The translations under genes were made by a program, and so were the position numbers. A stretch of DNA of 64,000 bases from JAAYJR01 sp964540755 (GTDB lineage Bacteria; Bacteroidota; Bacteroidia; Bacteroidales; Prolixibacteraceae): the NCBI GenBank assembly GCA_964540755.1, contig CAZIOB010000018.1:25800-89799 (forward strand), in the 5' to 3' direction. This document shows positions 1-8,754 of the stretch, in pieces (the stretch's first letter is position 1; every line of letters begins with the position of its first letter). The notes beneath the pieces are model-generated. The model was given only the letters and a program-made list of their open reading frames with translations. It ran no database searches and had not been told where the DNA came from.

Positions 1-524
1 GACCTGATAAGCAATGCTCTCATATCAATGAAATTTTCACCAAGGACTTTTCTGGTTTCATTTTTTATGCTCTGCTCCACTTCCGCCCTTTTTGTTGAAT
101 ATATTTCTTCCGCTGTGTATCGCCCTGTTACCTGGCGGACAGTTGACCGGACCTCGGGAATAACCAGAACATCGATGTAATTTGTACCGAATTGCTGATG
201 CAGGTATCCGATCTCATCATAAAGAGGATTAAAACGGACAGTGATATCAGTGTTGATCGAGAGCCCGTTTTTATCCAGGACATCCATGGTTTCTTCCCTT
301 TGCTGTTCTTTCACATTATATATATATATCCTGTTCCAGGGAGAGATGACATGGAATCCTTCCCCATAAACATTTTTAGTGTCAAGTCCGCTTGTATAAG
401 GACGAAAAACTATTGCACGTTCTCCTGCATCTATGATGAAAAACATGCGGTTGCCAAATAATAAGAGGAGAACAATGATGACAACCAGCGCTATAATGTA
501 AGATGTTCTAAAATTTAATTTCAT
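1..524 (-). CDS. Prohibitin family (SPFH/Band 7) membrane protein, 5' part only
   Basis: The start codon is at 524 and the frame stays open to the window edge, giving the first 174 residues. One N-terminal transmembrane segment (about residues 8-24, rich in I/V/L) is followed by an SPFH domain containing IIDAGERAIVFRPYTSG and, near residue 80, a VLDKNGLSINTDITVRF strand typical of prohibitins. The later part (RAEVEQSIKN) is the start of the helical stalk. Prohibitin-like proteins assemble as large membrane-anchored rings that scaffold proteases and other membrane proteins. The gene reads away from prfC, with a 293-base gap between the two starts. The family call is firm; the exact subgroup is not, because the C-terminus is missing. 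Confidence 0.85.
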   Translation of the reverse strand, partial: MKLNFRTSYIIALVVIIVLLLLFGNRMFFIIDAGERAIVFRPYTSGLDTKNVYGEGFHVISPWNRIYIYNVKEQQREETMDVLDKNGLSINTDITVRFNPLYDEIGYLHQQFGTNYIDVLVIPEVRSTVRQVTGRYTAEEIYSTKRAEVEQSIKNETRKVLGENFIDMRALLIR

Positions 525-782
525 GACAGGTGATTTATAATTTATTATTTGCAAATGTAATAAGATTAGCGGCTTCCGAATATAAATCCTGTCATTTTTA
601 TTCAGTGGTGCATTTATAATAATAACAAATCCGGTGCTTCAGCAGTGTCATATCACTGAAAAAACTGGCAATGCAAGGCAAAAAGCTTGGTTTGACCATA
701 CCTCCGGGATTCCTTTTCAGCAAATTTTACTATTTTTAAGAAAGGCTCGAAAGTTTATGTTATTCCTTTTAAACTTCTTTAT

Positions 783-790
783 TATTTTTG
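783..790 (+). promoter_or_regulatory. Candidate -7 box upstream of prfC
   Basis: TATTTTTG matches the Bacteroidota primary sigma -7 consensus TAnnTTTG and lies 28 bases before the prfC start codon. It is followed by CACC, a common initiation context. No clear -33 TTTG is visible. The rest of the 525-817 gap holds no gene that I can support. Confidence 0.55.
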
Positions 791-817
791 CACCCTTAAA
801 AAATCAGAAGGGAGAAA

Positions 818-2392
818 ATGACATTACAGAAAGAGATAAACAGGCGACGGACATTTGGAATTGTAAGTCATCCTGATGCAGGCAAAACCACTCTCACGGA
901 AAAGCTTTTGCTGTTTGGGGGGGCAATCCGTGTTGCAGGGGCAGTAAAAAGTAATAAAATCAGGAAGACCGCTGTTTCCGATTTTATGGAAATTGAGCGT
1001 CAGAGAGGTATTTCAGTGGCAACCTCGGTTATGGGCTTTGAATATAAGGGATATAAGGTTAATATACTCGATACTCCTGGCCATCAGGATTTCCAGGAGG
1101 ATACTTTCAGGACTCTTACAGCAGTTGACAGCGTGATAATAGTAATTGATGCTGCTAAAGGTGTTGAGCCTCAAACCAAAAAGCTTATGGAGGTTTGCAG
1201 GATGCGGAATACGCCGGTAATTGTTTTTATTAATAAAATGGACAGGCCTGCAAAGGATTCATTTGTACTGCTTGATGAAATAGAGGATCAGCTCATGATC
1301 AGGGTTAGCCCTCTAAGTTGGCCTGTAAACAGCGGGCCCGATTTTAAAGGTGTTTACAGCATTTATGACCATAGTCTGAAACTTTTTGATCCGAGTATCC
1401 AGGAAATCGCAGAAGGCATAGAATTTGAAGATCTTTCTTCTTCCGGTCTTGAAAAACATATAGGCAATGATGCAAATATATTGCGTGAGGAGCTGGAGTT
1501 GGTGGAAGCTGTTTATCCACCGGCAGATATAAATAAGTATCTCAGTGGAGACCTTGCACCGGTTTTTTTCGGAAGTGCTTTATATAACTTCGGTATTGAA
1601 GTGTTACTCAGGGCATTTCTTGAAATTGCCCCGGCTCCGCGTCCTTCAAAAGCCCGGGAACGGGAGGTTAAACCTGAAGAAGAGAGTTTTACGGGATTTG
1701 TCTTTAAGATCCATGCCAATATAGATCCTAATCACAGGAGCCGTATAGCGTTTGTGAAAGTCTGTTCCGGAAAGTTTAAAAGGAACAGGAGTTATCTTCA
1801 TACACGACTGGGTAAAAATATCCGCATTTCAAGTCCAACTGCTTTCATGGCCGAAAAGAAAGAGATTATAGAGGAGGCATATCCCGGTGATATTGTGGGA
1901 GTACCGGATAACGGGAGCTTTATACTGGGTGATACTCTTACTGATGGTGAATACATCCGGTTTAAAGGTATCCCGAGTTTCTCACCCGAGCTTTTCAGGT
2001 ACATTGAAAATAATGACCCTTTGAAATCCAAGCAATTGAATAAAGGAATCATGCATCTGATGGACGAAGGTGTTGCACAATTATTTATAAGCCAGTTTAA
2101 TGGAAGAAAAATTATAGGTACCGTTGGCCAGCTGCAGTTTGATGTCATACAGTTCCGGCTGGAGCATGAATATGGAGCTAAATGCAGGTTTGAACCCTTG
2201 CAGCTTTATAAGGCCTGCTGGATTGAATCAGATGATGCCGAAGCCCTTTCAGAATTCAAAAAGCGGAAGTATCAAAAAATGGCTTCAGATATTCACGGCA
2301 GAGATGTATTTATGCCTGATTCGGAGTTTATGCTTAAAATGGCCATGGAGGAATTTAAAAATATCAGATTTCATTTTACTTCAGAATTTTAA
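818..2392 (+). CDS. prfC: Peptide chain release factor 3 (RF3)
   Basis: This translational GTPase removes RF1/RF2 from the ribosome after peptide release. The 524-residue length is normal for RF3. GTPase motifs are in order: G1 SHPDAGKTT at residues 17-25, the switch region MEIERQRGIS near 57-66, G3 DTPGH at 85-89 and G4 NKMD at 139-142. Domain II and the RF3 C-terminal domain follow, with VGQLQFDV near residue 440. The QRGIS switch sequence distinguishes RF3 from EF-G. The ATG start follows a purine stretch (GGGAGAAA) and a plausible -7 box. The UPF0316 gene begins 18 bases after the stop, so the two are probably cotranscribed. The frame is intact. Confidence 0.97.
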   Translation: MTLQKEINRRRTFGIVSHPDAGKTTLTEKLLLFGGAIRVAGAVKSNKIRKTAVSDFMEIERQRGISVATSVMGFEYKGYKVNILDTPGHQDFQEDTFRTLTAVDSVIIVIDAAKGVEPQTKKLMEVCRMRNTPVIVFINKMDRPAKDSFVLLDEIEDQLMIRVSPLSWPVNSGPDFKGVYSIYDHSLKLFDPSIQEIAEGIEFEDLSSSGLEKHIGNDANILREELELVEAVYPPADINKYLSGDLAPVFFGSALYNFGIEVLLRAFLEIAPAPRPSKAREREVKPEEESFTGFVFKIHANIDPNHRSRIAFVKVCSGKFKRNRSYLHTRLGKNIRISSPTAFMAEKKEIIEEAYPGDIVGVPDNGSFILGDTLTDGEYIRFKGIPSFSPELFRYIENNDPLKSKQLNKGIMHLMDEGVAQLFISQFNGRKIIGTVGQLQFDVIQFRLEHEYGAKCRFEPLQLYKACWIESDDAEALSEFKKRKYQKMASDIHGRDVFMPDSEFMLKMAMEEFKNIRFHFTSEF

Positions 2393-2410
2393 TAATTTTA
2401 TAGAAAAATT

Positions 2411-2989
2411 ATGTTTTTATTGGATTCTATTTACGACAGTTTTGCCTTTACATATATAATATTGCCATTGCTGATATTGTTGGCGAGGGTTTTTGACGTG
2501 ACCATCGGAACCGTACGAATTGTAATGGTTGCAAAAGGTGAAAAATTCTGGGCACCTGTTCTTGGCTTTTTTGAGGTGCTGGTATGGCTGCTTGCCATAT
2601 CAAAAATTTTTGAAAACCTAGACAACTGGGTTTGCTACGTTGCTTATTCCGCAGGTTTCGCTATTGGTAATTATATAGGGCTGAGGGTTGAGGAATATTT
2701 AGCTATGGGAATTGTAAAAATTCAGATCATTACCAGGAAAAATGCCGACCAGTTAATAGATAACCTGAAAAATGCAGGCTATGGCATTACTTATCACCAG
2801 GCCAAAGGAATCAATGAATATGTGAGCATCATTTACAGCATTATAAAGCGAGTTGAAATAAACAAAGTAGAAGTTATTGTTAAAGCAACCAATCCTAATG
2901 CTTTTTATTCAGTGGAAGATGTAAAAATGGTAAGTCACGGGGTCTATCCTCTCAGGAAAGTGAACAGGAGATGGCGTAAGGGAAAATAG
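2411..2989 (+). CDS. UPF0316 membrane protein (DUF5698 and DUF2179)
   Basis: This 192-residue protein has three predicted transmembrane helices in its first 95 residues (about 12-32, 45-63 and 68-90), including ARVFDVTIGTVRIV, which is characteristic of UPF0316/DUF5698. A small soluble DUF2179-like domain follows (about 108-180), containing KNAGYGITYHQAKG. Proteins of this family have no established biochemical role; the soluble domain resembles those of YitT-type membrane proteins. It lies 18 bases behind prfC on the same strand and converges with tilS, whose stop is 12 bases away. No terminator hairpin is obvious in the narrow gap. Confidence 0.85.
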   Translation: MFLLDSIYDSFAFTYIILPLLILLARVFDVTIGTVRIVMVAKGEKFWAPVLGFFEVLVWLLAISKIFENLDNWVCYVAYSAGFAIGNYIGLRVEEYLAMGIVKIQIITRKNADQLIDNLKNAGYGITYHQAKGINEYVSIIYSIIKRVEINKVEVIVKATNPNAFYSVEDVKMVSHGVYPLRKVNRRWRKGK

Positions 2990-3001
2990 TAATATATACT
3001 T

Positions 3002-4348
3002 TTATTTTAGATATTGCCTGGCTGATCTGTTTTGTATCTCAATCTTCAATATTCGTTTTGTACCGGGAGTAATCTTAAAACGGTTATCGATACGGTGACC
3101 CATTATCCAGACGATTTTCGGTCCGCTGCACAGAAGCCAGATCCTGTCTTTTTCATGCACGGGAATTTTTTCATCAATAAAAAAATCACTCAGCTTTTTA
3201 TAGCCTGTCATTCCAAGAGGTTGAAAATAATCTCCCTGCTGCCACTTTCTGATCAGCAGGGGAAATTCAAGTTTATCCAGATCAAGACAGGCAACATCAG
3301 TACTCCTGATTATTTTAAAATTTTTGTCCTCTATCTGTTCTATTGTCAGGTCAAACGGAGCAAATAATTCAATATCACCCTCTTCAATGTAAAAGATCTT
3401 TTTTTCTTCACGTGAATGAGGAACTATGAAAAGATCATTGCGATCTTTTATCAACCGGTGGGTACCGGAATAATACTGTTTGCCGGAACCGTATTCAAGG
3501 CCTCTGAAAACCTGTTCTGCGACAGAGGGATTAAAATTATATCCTGTAAGGATTTCATAAAGCAGGATACGGGGGAAAGAAGATTGCAGTAATGATTCTA
3601 TGTTAACTGTAATTTTTCTGTCCCGGACAGAAACCACCTTTTCCTCTTCTTCTTTAATTTTTAGTAAAAAGACTTTTTCTGCTTCCCTGAGATTACTGAT
3701 AGTTTCTGCAAGATTATTTTTGAATGCCGGATTTAACTCTTCAAAAAGAGGCAATATACGGTGTCGTATAAAGTTACGCTGGTACTCTGTTTCGTCATTG
3801 GTATAGTCTTCACGGAACTCAATCAGATTATTACCTGCATATTTCTCAATATCTTCCCGGCTTGCAAAAAGCAGAGGCCGTATGATATATCCTGATTTTT
3901 CTTTAATGCCTGACAGTCCTTTTATCCCTGTTTTGCGGGAAAGGTTCAGAAAAAAGGTCTCTACGAGGTCATCTTTATGGTGCGCAGTTGCTATATAATC
4001 ATAATTGTTTTCAGATCTTATCTGCTCAAAGTAATCATATCGGAGTTTCCTGGCTGCCATTTCTATTGATATGCCATTGATTCGTGCATGTTCACGTGTG
4101 TCAAAACTTTTGAAGAATGATTCAATCCCTTGTATCATGACATGTTGCCTTACAAATTCTTCATCACGGTCTGAATCCTTTCCCCGTAAACGGAAGTTAC
4201 AATGTATTACGCCATAACGAACCCCGGTTTGCTGAAAAATGTGAAACAGCACCATACTGTCTATTCCTCCGCTTAAAGCAAGCAAAATTTTCTGGTTGGG
4301 ATCAAAAAGTTTTTTTTCACTAATAAATTTACTGAAGCGGTCCAGCAT
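3002..4348 (-). CDS. tilS: tRNA(Ile)-lysidine synthetase
   Basis: TilS uses ATP and lysine to convert the wobble cytidine of tRNA-Ile(CAU) to lysidine, so that the tRNA reads AUA. The N-terminal PP-loop is SGGIDS at residues 26-31, followed by the typical HCNFRLRGKDSDRDEEFV and TAHHKDDLVETFFLNL segments. The C-terminal third (about 370-440) matches the TilS substrate-binding domains, with KLSDFFIDEKIP and VWIMGHRIDNRFKI. The length of 448 residues is normal for the longer TilS form. The ATG start lies 12 bases after the pepT stop, suggesting a proS-pepT-tilS transcript. The gene is essential in most bacteria, and no defect is visible here. Confidence 0.95.
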   Translation of the reverse strand: MLDRFSKFISEKKLFDPNQKILLALSGGIDSMVLFHIFQQTGVRYGVIHCNFRLRGKDSDRDEEFVRQHVMIQGIESFFKSFDTREHARINGISIEMAARKLRYDYFEQIRSENNYDYIATAHHKDDLVETFFLNLSRKTGIKGLSGIKEKSGYIIRPLLFASREDIEKYAGNNLIEFREDYTNDETEYQRNFIRHRILPLFEELNPAFKNNLAETISNLREAEKVFLLKIKEEEEKVVSVRDRKITVNIESLLQSSFPRILLYEILTGYNFNPSVAEQVFRGLEYGSGKQYYSGTHRLIKDRNDLFIVPHSREEKKIFYIEEGDIELFAPFDLTIEQIEDKNFKIIRSTDVACLDLDKLEFPLLIRKWQQGDYFQPLGMTGYKKLSDFFIDEKIPVHEKDRIWLLCSGPKIVWIMGHRIDNRFKITPGTKRILKIEIQNRSARQYLK

Positions 4349-4360
4349 GAGCCTGTACTT

Positions 4361-5590
4361 TTATTTTTTTATTTTTCCTGCCAGTTCTGCGATATTTATA
4401 ATAACATCCACTGCTTTCAACATTGATGAAACCGGAATAAATTCAAAAGGACCGTGGAAATTATATCCGCCGGTGAAAATATTCGGACAGGGTAGTCCCA
4501 TATATGAAAGCCGGGCTCCGTCAGTTCCTCCCCTGATAGCTTTTATCCCTGGTTTTACTTCTGCCATTTTCATTGCTTCCTTTGCAATATCTATAATATG
4601 CATTACCGGTTCAATTTTTTCACGCATATTATAATATTGGTCATTAATATCCATATGCACCAAATCACGGCCATATTCAAAATTGATCAACTTAACTATT
4701 TCTTTTAGTAATTCCTTTTTTTCTTTAAATTTAGTAAAATTATGGTCACGTATCAGATAATGCATTTCAGATTTTTCAACATTTCCTTTTAAAAGAAGTA
4801 AATGGAAGAAACCTTCATAGTCCTGTGTATATTCGGGCCTTTGATCTGCCGGCAGCATTGATATGATCTTGCTGGCTACAAGGGAAGAGTTTATCATCTT
4901 GTTTTTAGCATATCCGGGATGGACACTTCTGCCGTTTATAGTTATTTTAGCAAAAGCGGCATTAAAATTTTCGTATTCTAATTCACCTTCTTCTCCGCCG
5001 TCAACTGTATAGGCAAAGTCGGCGCCGAATTTTTTCACATCGAATTTATCTGCTCCTTTCCCGATCTCTTCGTCAGGTGTAAACGCAATACGTATCTTCC
5101 CGTGTTCTGAATCTTCGGAGTTCAGTAATAATTCAGCTGCTGTAACTATTTCAGCAACTCCTGCCTTGTCATCTGCCCCCAGCAATGTTGTTCCATCTGC
5201 TGTAATAATTGACTTCCCCTTATATTTAAGTATTTCCGGAAAATCGACCGGATCAATTTTTACATTATTTTTTAATTGAACAGGATTGCCGTCATAATTT
5301 TTAATTATTTGTGGCTTCACACTTTCACCCGGGAATTCGGGACTGGTATCCACATGGGCAATGAAGCCGGTCACAGGAGCATTTAGTAGTCCCCTGGCAG
5401 GAATAGTAGCGGTAAGATATCCGTTATGATCAAGTTCTACATCATCAAGACCAATATCAATTAATTCTTTTTCGAGTTTTTTCATAAACTCTGTTTGTCC
5501 CCTGCTACTCGGGAAAGTACTGCTTGTGGGATCTGAGGCAGTGCATTCACATGCGTAGCGTATAAATCGTTCAACTACTTTTTCCTTCAT
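4361..5590 (-). CDS. pepT: Peptidase T (tripeptide aminopeptidase, M20B)
   Basis: This cytosolic zinc peptidase removes the N-terminal residue from tripeptides. The chosen ATG at 5590 gives 409 residues, the usual PepT length, beginning MKEKVVERFIRYA. An in-frame TTG at 5638 would add 16 residues overlapping the proS stop and is less likely. Metal-ligand motifs are visible: HVD at 79-81, GADDKAG with D140, the catalytic EE pair at 174-175 (PDEEIG), D197 in VDGG, and a late histidine in FHGPFEF. It is sandwiched between proS and tilS on the same strand. Confidence 0.95.
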   Translation of the reverse strand: MKEKVVERFIRYACECTASDPTSSTFPSSRGQTEFMKKLEKELIDIGLDDVELDHNGYLTATIPARGLLNAPVTGFIAHVDTSPEFPGESVKPQIIKNYDGNPVQLKNNVKIDPVDFPEILKYKGKSIITADGTTLLGADDKAGVAEIVTAAELLLNSEDSEHGKIRIAFTPDEEIGKGADKFDVKKFGADFAYTVDGGEEGELEYENFNAAFAKITINGRSVHPGYAKNKMINSSLVASKIISMLPADQRPEYTQDYEGFFHLLLLKGNVEKSEMHYLIRDHNFTKFKEKKELLKEIVKLINFEYGRDLVHMDINDQYYNMREKIEPVMHIIDIAKEAMKMAEVKPGIKAIRGGTDGARLSYMGLPCPNIFTGGYNFHGPFEFIPVSSMLKAVDVIINIAELAGKIKK

Positions 5591-5634
5591 TGCTTTTGAA
5601 ATTATATTTTTAGAAGAGAATTTACCCGTCTTTG

Positions 5635-7110
5635 TCAATAAGCAATACCAAATATAACTCTTTGTTTTGACTGTTTACCTGAATAAATGCATTTACCCGG
5701 TTCCTGTTCAATATCTATAGGTATGCAACGAATCGTTGCTTTAGTCTCTTCTTTGATCTTGTTTTCCGTTTCAGTCGTGCCGTCCCAGTGCGCAAGGATA
5801 AAACCTCCTTTTGTGTTTAAAACCTTCTTAAATTCTTCCCACGTATCCACTTTTCTTGTATTTTCCTCCCTGAATAACAGGGCTTTTTTATAAATTCCAA
5901 TCTGTATATCATTAAGGAGCTTTTCAATACGTTCTGAAATTCCCTCCACAGGCACTACCTCCTTTTGCAGCGTGTCGCGCCTTGCGACCTCGACCGTTCC
6001 GTTTTCAATGTCCCTTGGCCCTATTGCAAGTCTTACGGGGACACCCTTTAATTCGTACTCCGCAAATTTCCAGCCTGGTTTTTTATTGTCATTATCATCA
6101 TACTTTACAGAGATTCCCTTATCCTTTAATTCCTTTACTATACTTGTTACTTTTTCGGAGATGCTCCGAAGTTGTTCTGTTTTTTTATAAATAGGAACAA
6201 TAACCACCTGGAAAGGCGCCAGTTTTGGCGGCAGTATAAGTCCGTTATCATCTGAATGAGCCATTATCAGTGCCCCCATAAGTCGTGTGGAAACACCCCA
6301 GGATGTTGACCAGACAAAATCTTCCCTGCCCTCTTTATTTGTAAATTTAACATCAAATGCTTTTGCAAAATTTTGTCCGAGGAAATGGGAAGTTCCTGAC
6401 TGTAAGGCTTTTCCATCCTGCATAAGAGCTTCTATAGTGTAAGTGTCTATTGCCCCGGCGAACCTTTCATTTTCGGTTTTAAGGCCTTTAATAACTGGCA
6501 TAGCCATATAGTTCTCAGCAAATTCACTGTAAATATTAATGATCCTGATAGTCTCTTCAATAGCTTCCTGTCTGGTTGAATGAGCTGTATGGCCTTCCTG
6601 CCATAAAAACTCAGCTGTTCTTAAAAATAAGCGGGTACGCATCTCCCATCTTACCACATTAGCCCACTGATTTATCAGCAATGGGAGATCACGATGCGAT
6701 TGTATCCAGTTACGGTAAGTGTTCCAGATAATTGTTTCTGAAGTGGGCCTGATTATCAGCTCCTCTTCCAGTCTGGCATCAGGATCTACCACCACCCCGC
6801 CTTTCTCTTCATCTTTTTTGAGACGATAGTGGGTTACGACTGCACATTCCTTTGCAAATTCTTCGACATGGTCGGCCTCCTTGCTGAAAAAAGATTTTGG
6901 GATAAATAAGGGGAAATATGCATTTACATGGCCGGTTTCCTTAAACATCCTGTCTAATTCAGCCTGTATTTTTTCCCAAATTGCATAACCATAGGGTTTT
7001 ATTACCATACAACCCCTTACAGCCGAATTCTCAGCCAGATCAGCTTTTATAACCAGATCCTGGTACCATTGAGAATAATTTTCTTTACGTGATGTTAATT
7101 CTTTTGCCAT
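5635..7110 (-). CDS. proS: Prolyl-tRNA synthetase, short archaeal/eukaryal-type
   Basis: This class II synthetase charges tRNA-Pro. It has 491 residues and lacks the large editing insertion of the E. coli-type enzyme. Motif 2 and active-site segments are clear: RPTSET at 121-126, RWEMRTR at 154-160 and FLWQEGHTAH at 168-177. An anticodon-binding domain follows from about residue 290, and the C-terminus is the zinc-binding-like region typical of this ProRS type, ending GIAY. The ATG start at 7110 is clear. It is the first gene of a probable proS-pepT-tilS run and is transcribed divergently from the lipoprotein gene at 7194. Short ProRS is the standard form in Bacteroidota. Confidence 0.97.
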   Translation of the reverse strand: MAKELTSRKENYSQWYQDLVIKADLAENSAVRGCMVIKPYGYAIWEKIQAELDRMFKETGHVNAYFPLFIPKSFFSKEADHVEEFAKECAVVTHYRLKKDEEKGGVVVDPDARLEEELIIRPTSETIIWNTYRNWIQSHRDLPLLINQWANVVRWEMRTRLFLRTAEFLWQEGHTAHSTRQEAIEETIRIINIYSEFAENYMAMPVIKGLKTENERFAGAIDTYTIEALMQDGKALQSGTSHFLGQNFAKAFDVKFTNKEGREDFVWSTSWGVSTRLMGALIMAHSDDNGLILPPKLAPFQVVIVPIYKKTEQLRSISEKVTSIVKELKDKGISVKYDDNDNKKPGWKFAEYELKGVPVRLAIGPRDIENGTVEVARRDTLQKEVVPVEGISERIEKLLNDIQIGIYKKALLFREENTRKVDTWEEFKKVLNTKGGFILAHWDGTTETENKIKEETKATIRCIPIDIEQEPGKCIYSGKQSKQRVIFGIAY

Positions 7111-7193
7111 ATTTTTTAATTTGGTACAGAATTTGTTTCTTTATACATGTTTAAGAGTTTACAAAGAAAATAAATATTATTGGAATTAAATAA

Positions 7194-8600
7194 ATGGGGA
7201 AGCGAGTTATGAAACCAAAATTAACAATTTTAGCAATGTTTGCACTGTTACTCGGTGCATGTACCCCGGGATCCTATGTAACCCGTGATTACACGGATGA
7301 TATATATTTTGACCCGGGAGATATTCCACCGCCTATTGCTATTGATGAGGGAACTTCGGAAGATGCAATGGCTCTGCAGGAAAAATCAGCTCATCGCATG
7401 ATTATCAGTGACATTGAAGAAGATGAAGAAGGTTCGCAAATGAGCAACTATGTTTTTGATGGAACTGAAGAAGATGCAGAAGCTCTCACTTACAGCATGG
7501 ATCAGTTTGATATGTACGAAAGCGACACCACTGTTTATTACAATGATGATGAAGTGAATTATGTGATAAACAATTACTATGATGCTGATGGTATTGATTA
7601 TGCCTATCGCATACGCCGTTTTCACAGGCCATATTTTTATGATCCGTTTTATTGGGACAGCTGGTATTATGATCCTTTCTACTATTCCTCATGGCATTAC
7701 CCATCCTGGTCATTAGCATGGAACTGGGGATGGGGATATGGCGGTTGGTATTCACCTTATTATAGTTGGGGTTGGGGCTATTCTCCATATTACAGTTATT
7801 GGCATAGTCCATACTACGGAGGTTATTACGGCGGATGGGGTTATCCTTATTCATATGCATGGTGGGATAGATACAGTTATAGAGATTCCGAAAATTACCG
7901 TTACGGAAGAAGGCGGTCGTCCTCAACTTCAGTACTTTACGGAGGAGGAGGCAGCAGCGGGGCATACAATTCTTCAACACGCTCGGCAGCAGACAGGCGC
8001 AGTGGCAGTGAAGGATCTTCTGTCACCCGTTCTGCTTCAGGAGATATCAGTTCTTCAGGACGCAGGGGCACGGGAGAGATTGCCGGTGCGGCAAATATAA
8101 GAAGTAAAAGCGCTTCTGCAACCACCCAGGCAGATGAGAGCAGGGTTCTCACCGAAAGAAGAAGATCATCATCATCAGGACAGATCAGCCGGCAGTCAGT
8201 GTCTGGAGATAATACCAGGTCGCGTACTCAGACTTATACTCGGCCAGGAACCACCACTACAAGAACATATACACAGCCACGAGTGGTAACACGGAGTAAA
8301 AGCTCCGGGACAACTTATAACATTCCGCGTTCTTCATCGACTTATAACAGAAGCTACAGGTCAGGATCCACTTATAATAAGAGTTCATCCACCAGGACAA
8401 GGAGCAGTTCGACGCCAACATACAGGGCTCCTTCAAGAAGCCGTAGCTCAGGAACCTACAGAAGCGCTCCCTCGGGGAGCAGCAGCGGAAGTTATCGCAG
8501 TAGCGGATCAGTGCGTTCTTCTGGAAGCTACAGCACAGGAGGTTCGTCCAGGTCCGGCAGCAGCAGCCATTCCGGATCATCTTCGGGAAGAAGGCGATAA
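7194..8600 (+). CDS. Low-complexity Tyr/Trp/Gly- and Ser/Arg-rich lipoprotein, function unknown
   Basis: I do not recognise a functional domain in this 468-residue protein. It begins with a lipoprotein signal ending LLLGAC, so the mature N-terminus should be the lipidated Cys about 23 residues in. An acidic segment follows (about 60-130, rich in D/E). Then comes a strikingly aromatic stretch (about 145-235) built of repeated YY, SW, WGWG and YSPYY motifs, and finally a long tail (about 240-468) made mostly of Ser, Arg, Thr, Gly and Tyr. An alternative ATG at 7209 would also give a good lipoprotein signal. Such composition suggests an exposed, possibly disordered or adhesive envelope protein, but this is inference. 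It is followed by an outer-membrane protein gene with its own upstream repeat element. Confidence 0.75.
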   Translation: MGKRVMKPKLTILAMFALLLGACTPGSYVTRDYTDDIYFDPGDIPPPIAIDEGTSEDAMALQEKSAHRMIISDIEEDEEGSQMSNYVFDGTEEDAEALTYSMDQFDMYESDTTVYYNDDEVNYVINNYYDADGIDYAYRIRRFHRPYFYDPFYWDSWYYDPFYYSSWHYPSWSLAWNWGWGYGGWYSPYYSWGWGYSPYYSYWHSPYYGGYYGGWGYPYSYAWWDRYSYRDSENYRYGRRRSSSTSVLYGGGGSSGAYNSSTRSAADRRSGSEGSSVTRSASGDISSSGRRGTGEIAGAANIRSKSASATTQADESRVLTERRRSSSSGQISRQSVSGDNTRSRTQTYTRPGTTTTRTYTQPRVVTRSKSSGTTYNIPRSSSTYNRSYRSGSTYNKSSSTRTRSSSTPTYRAPSRSRSSGTYRSAPSGSSSGSYRSSGSVRSSGSYSTGGSSRSGSSSHSGSSSGRRR

Positions 8601-8656
8601 TAATAGATAAATCAGTTTTAACTTTGCATAACACATAAATATTTAAAAGTACAGGT

Positions 8657-8754
8657 ATGAAACGAGCATCTAAAATATTTACACCCAAGAGAATGATTAA
8701 AATATATGCGAGTTCCATACTATACCTTTAAAAATAATTAATTTTAATAGTATG
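8657..8754 (+). repeat. Start-codon-proximal repeat element, copy A
   Basis: This 98-nt copy begins with ATGAAACGAGCATC (8657-8670), contains TATGCGAGTTCCAT (8705-8718), and ends with the A/T-rich 3' arm whose final ATG is the start codon of the outer-membrane protein at 8752. The central hairpin seen in other copies is disrupted here. A TACCTTTA box lies at 8723-8730. It is oriented with the gene. Confidence 0.85.

Noticed and set aside
634..876. 80-aa frame upstream of and overlapping prfC
   Set aside because: It covers the prfC promoter and start in another frame, has no family resemblance, and prfC explains the region.
7386..8718. Minus-strand frames opposite the low-complexity lipoprotein
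   Set aside because: They arise from the Ser/Tyr-rich repeats on the plus strand and lack starts or known domains.
8657..8754. Invertible promoter with inverted-repeat ends
   Set aside because: The arms are imperfect and only about 35 nt apart, orientation always follows the gene, and no invertase is present.
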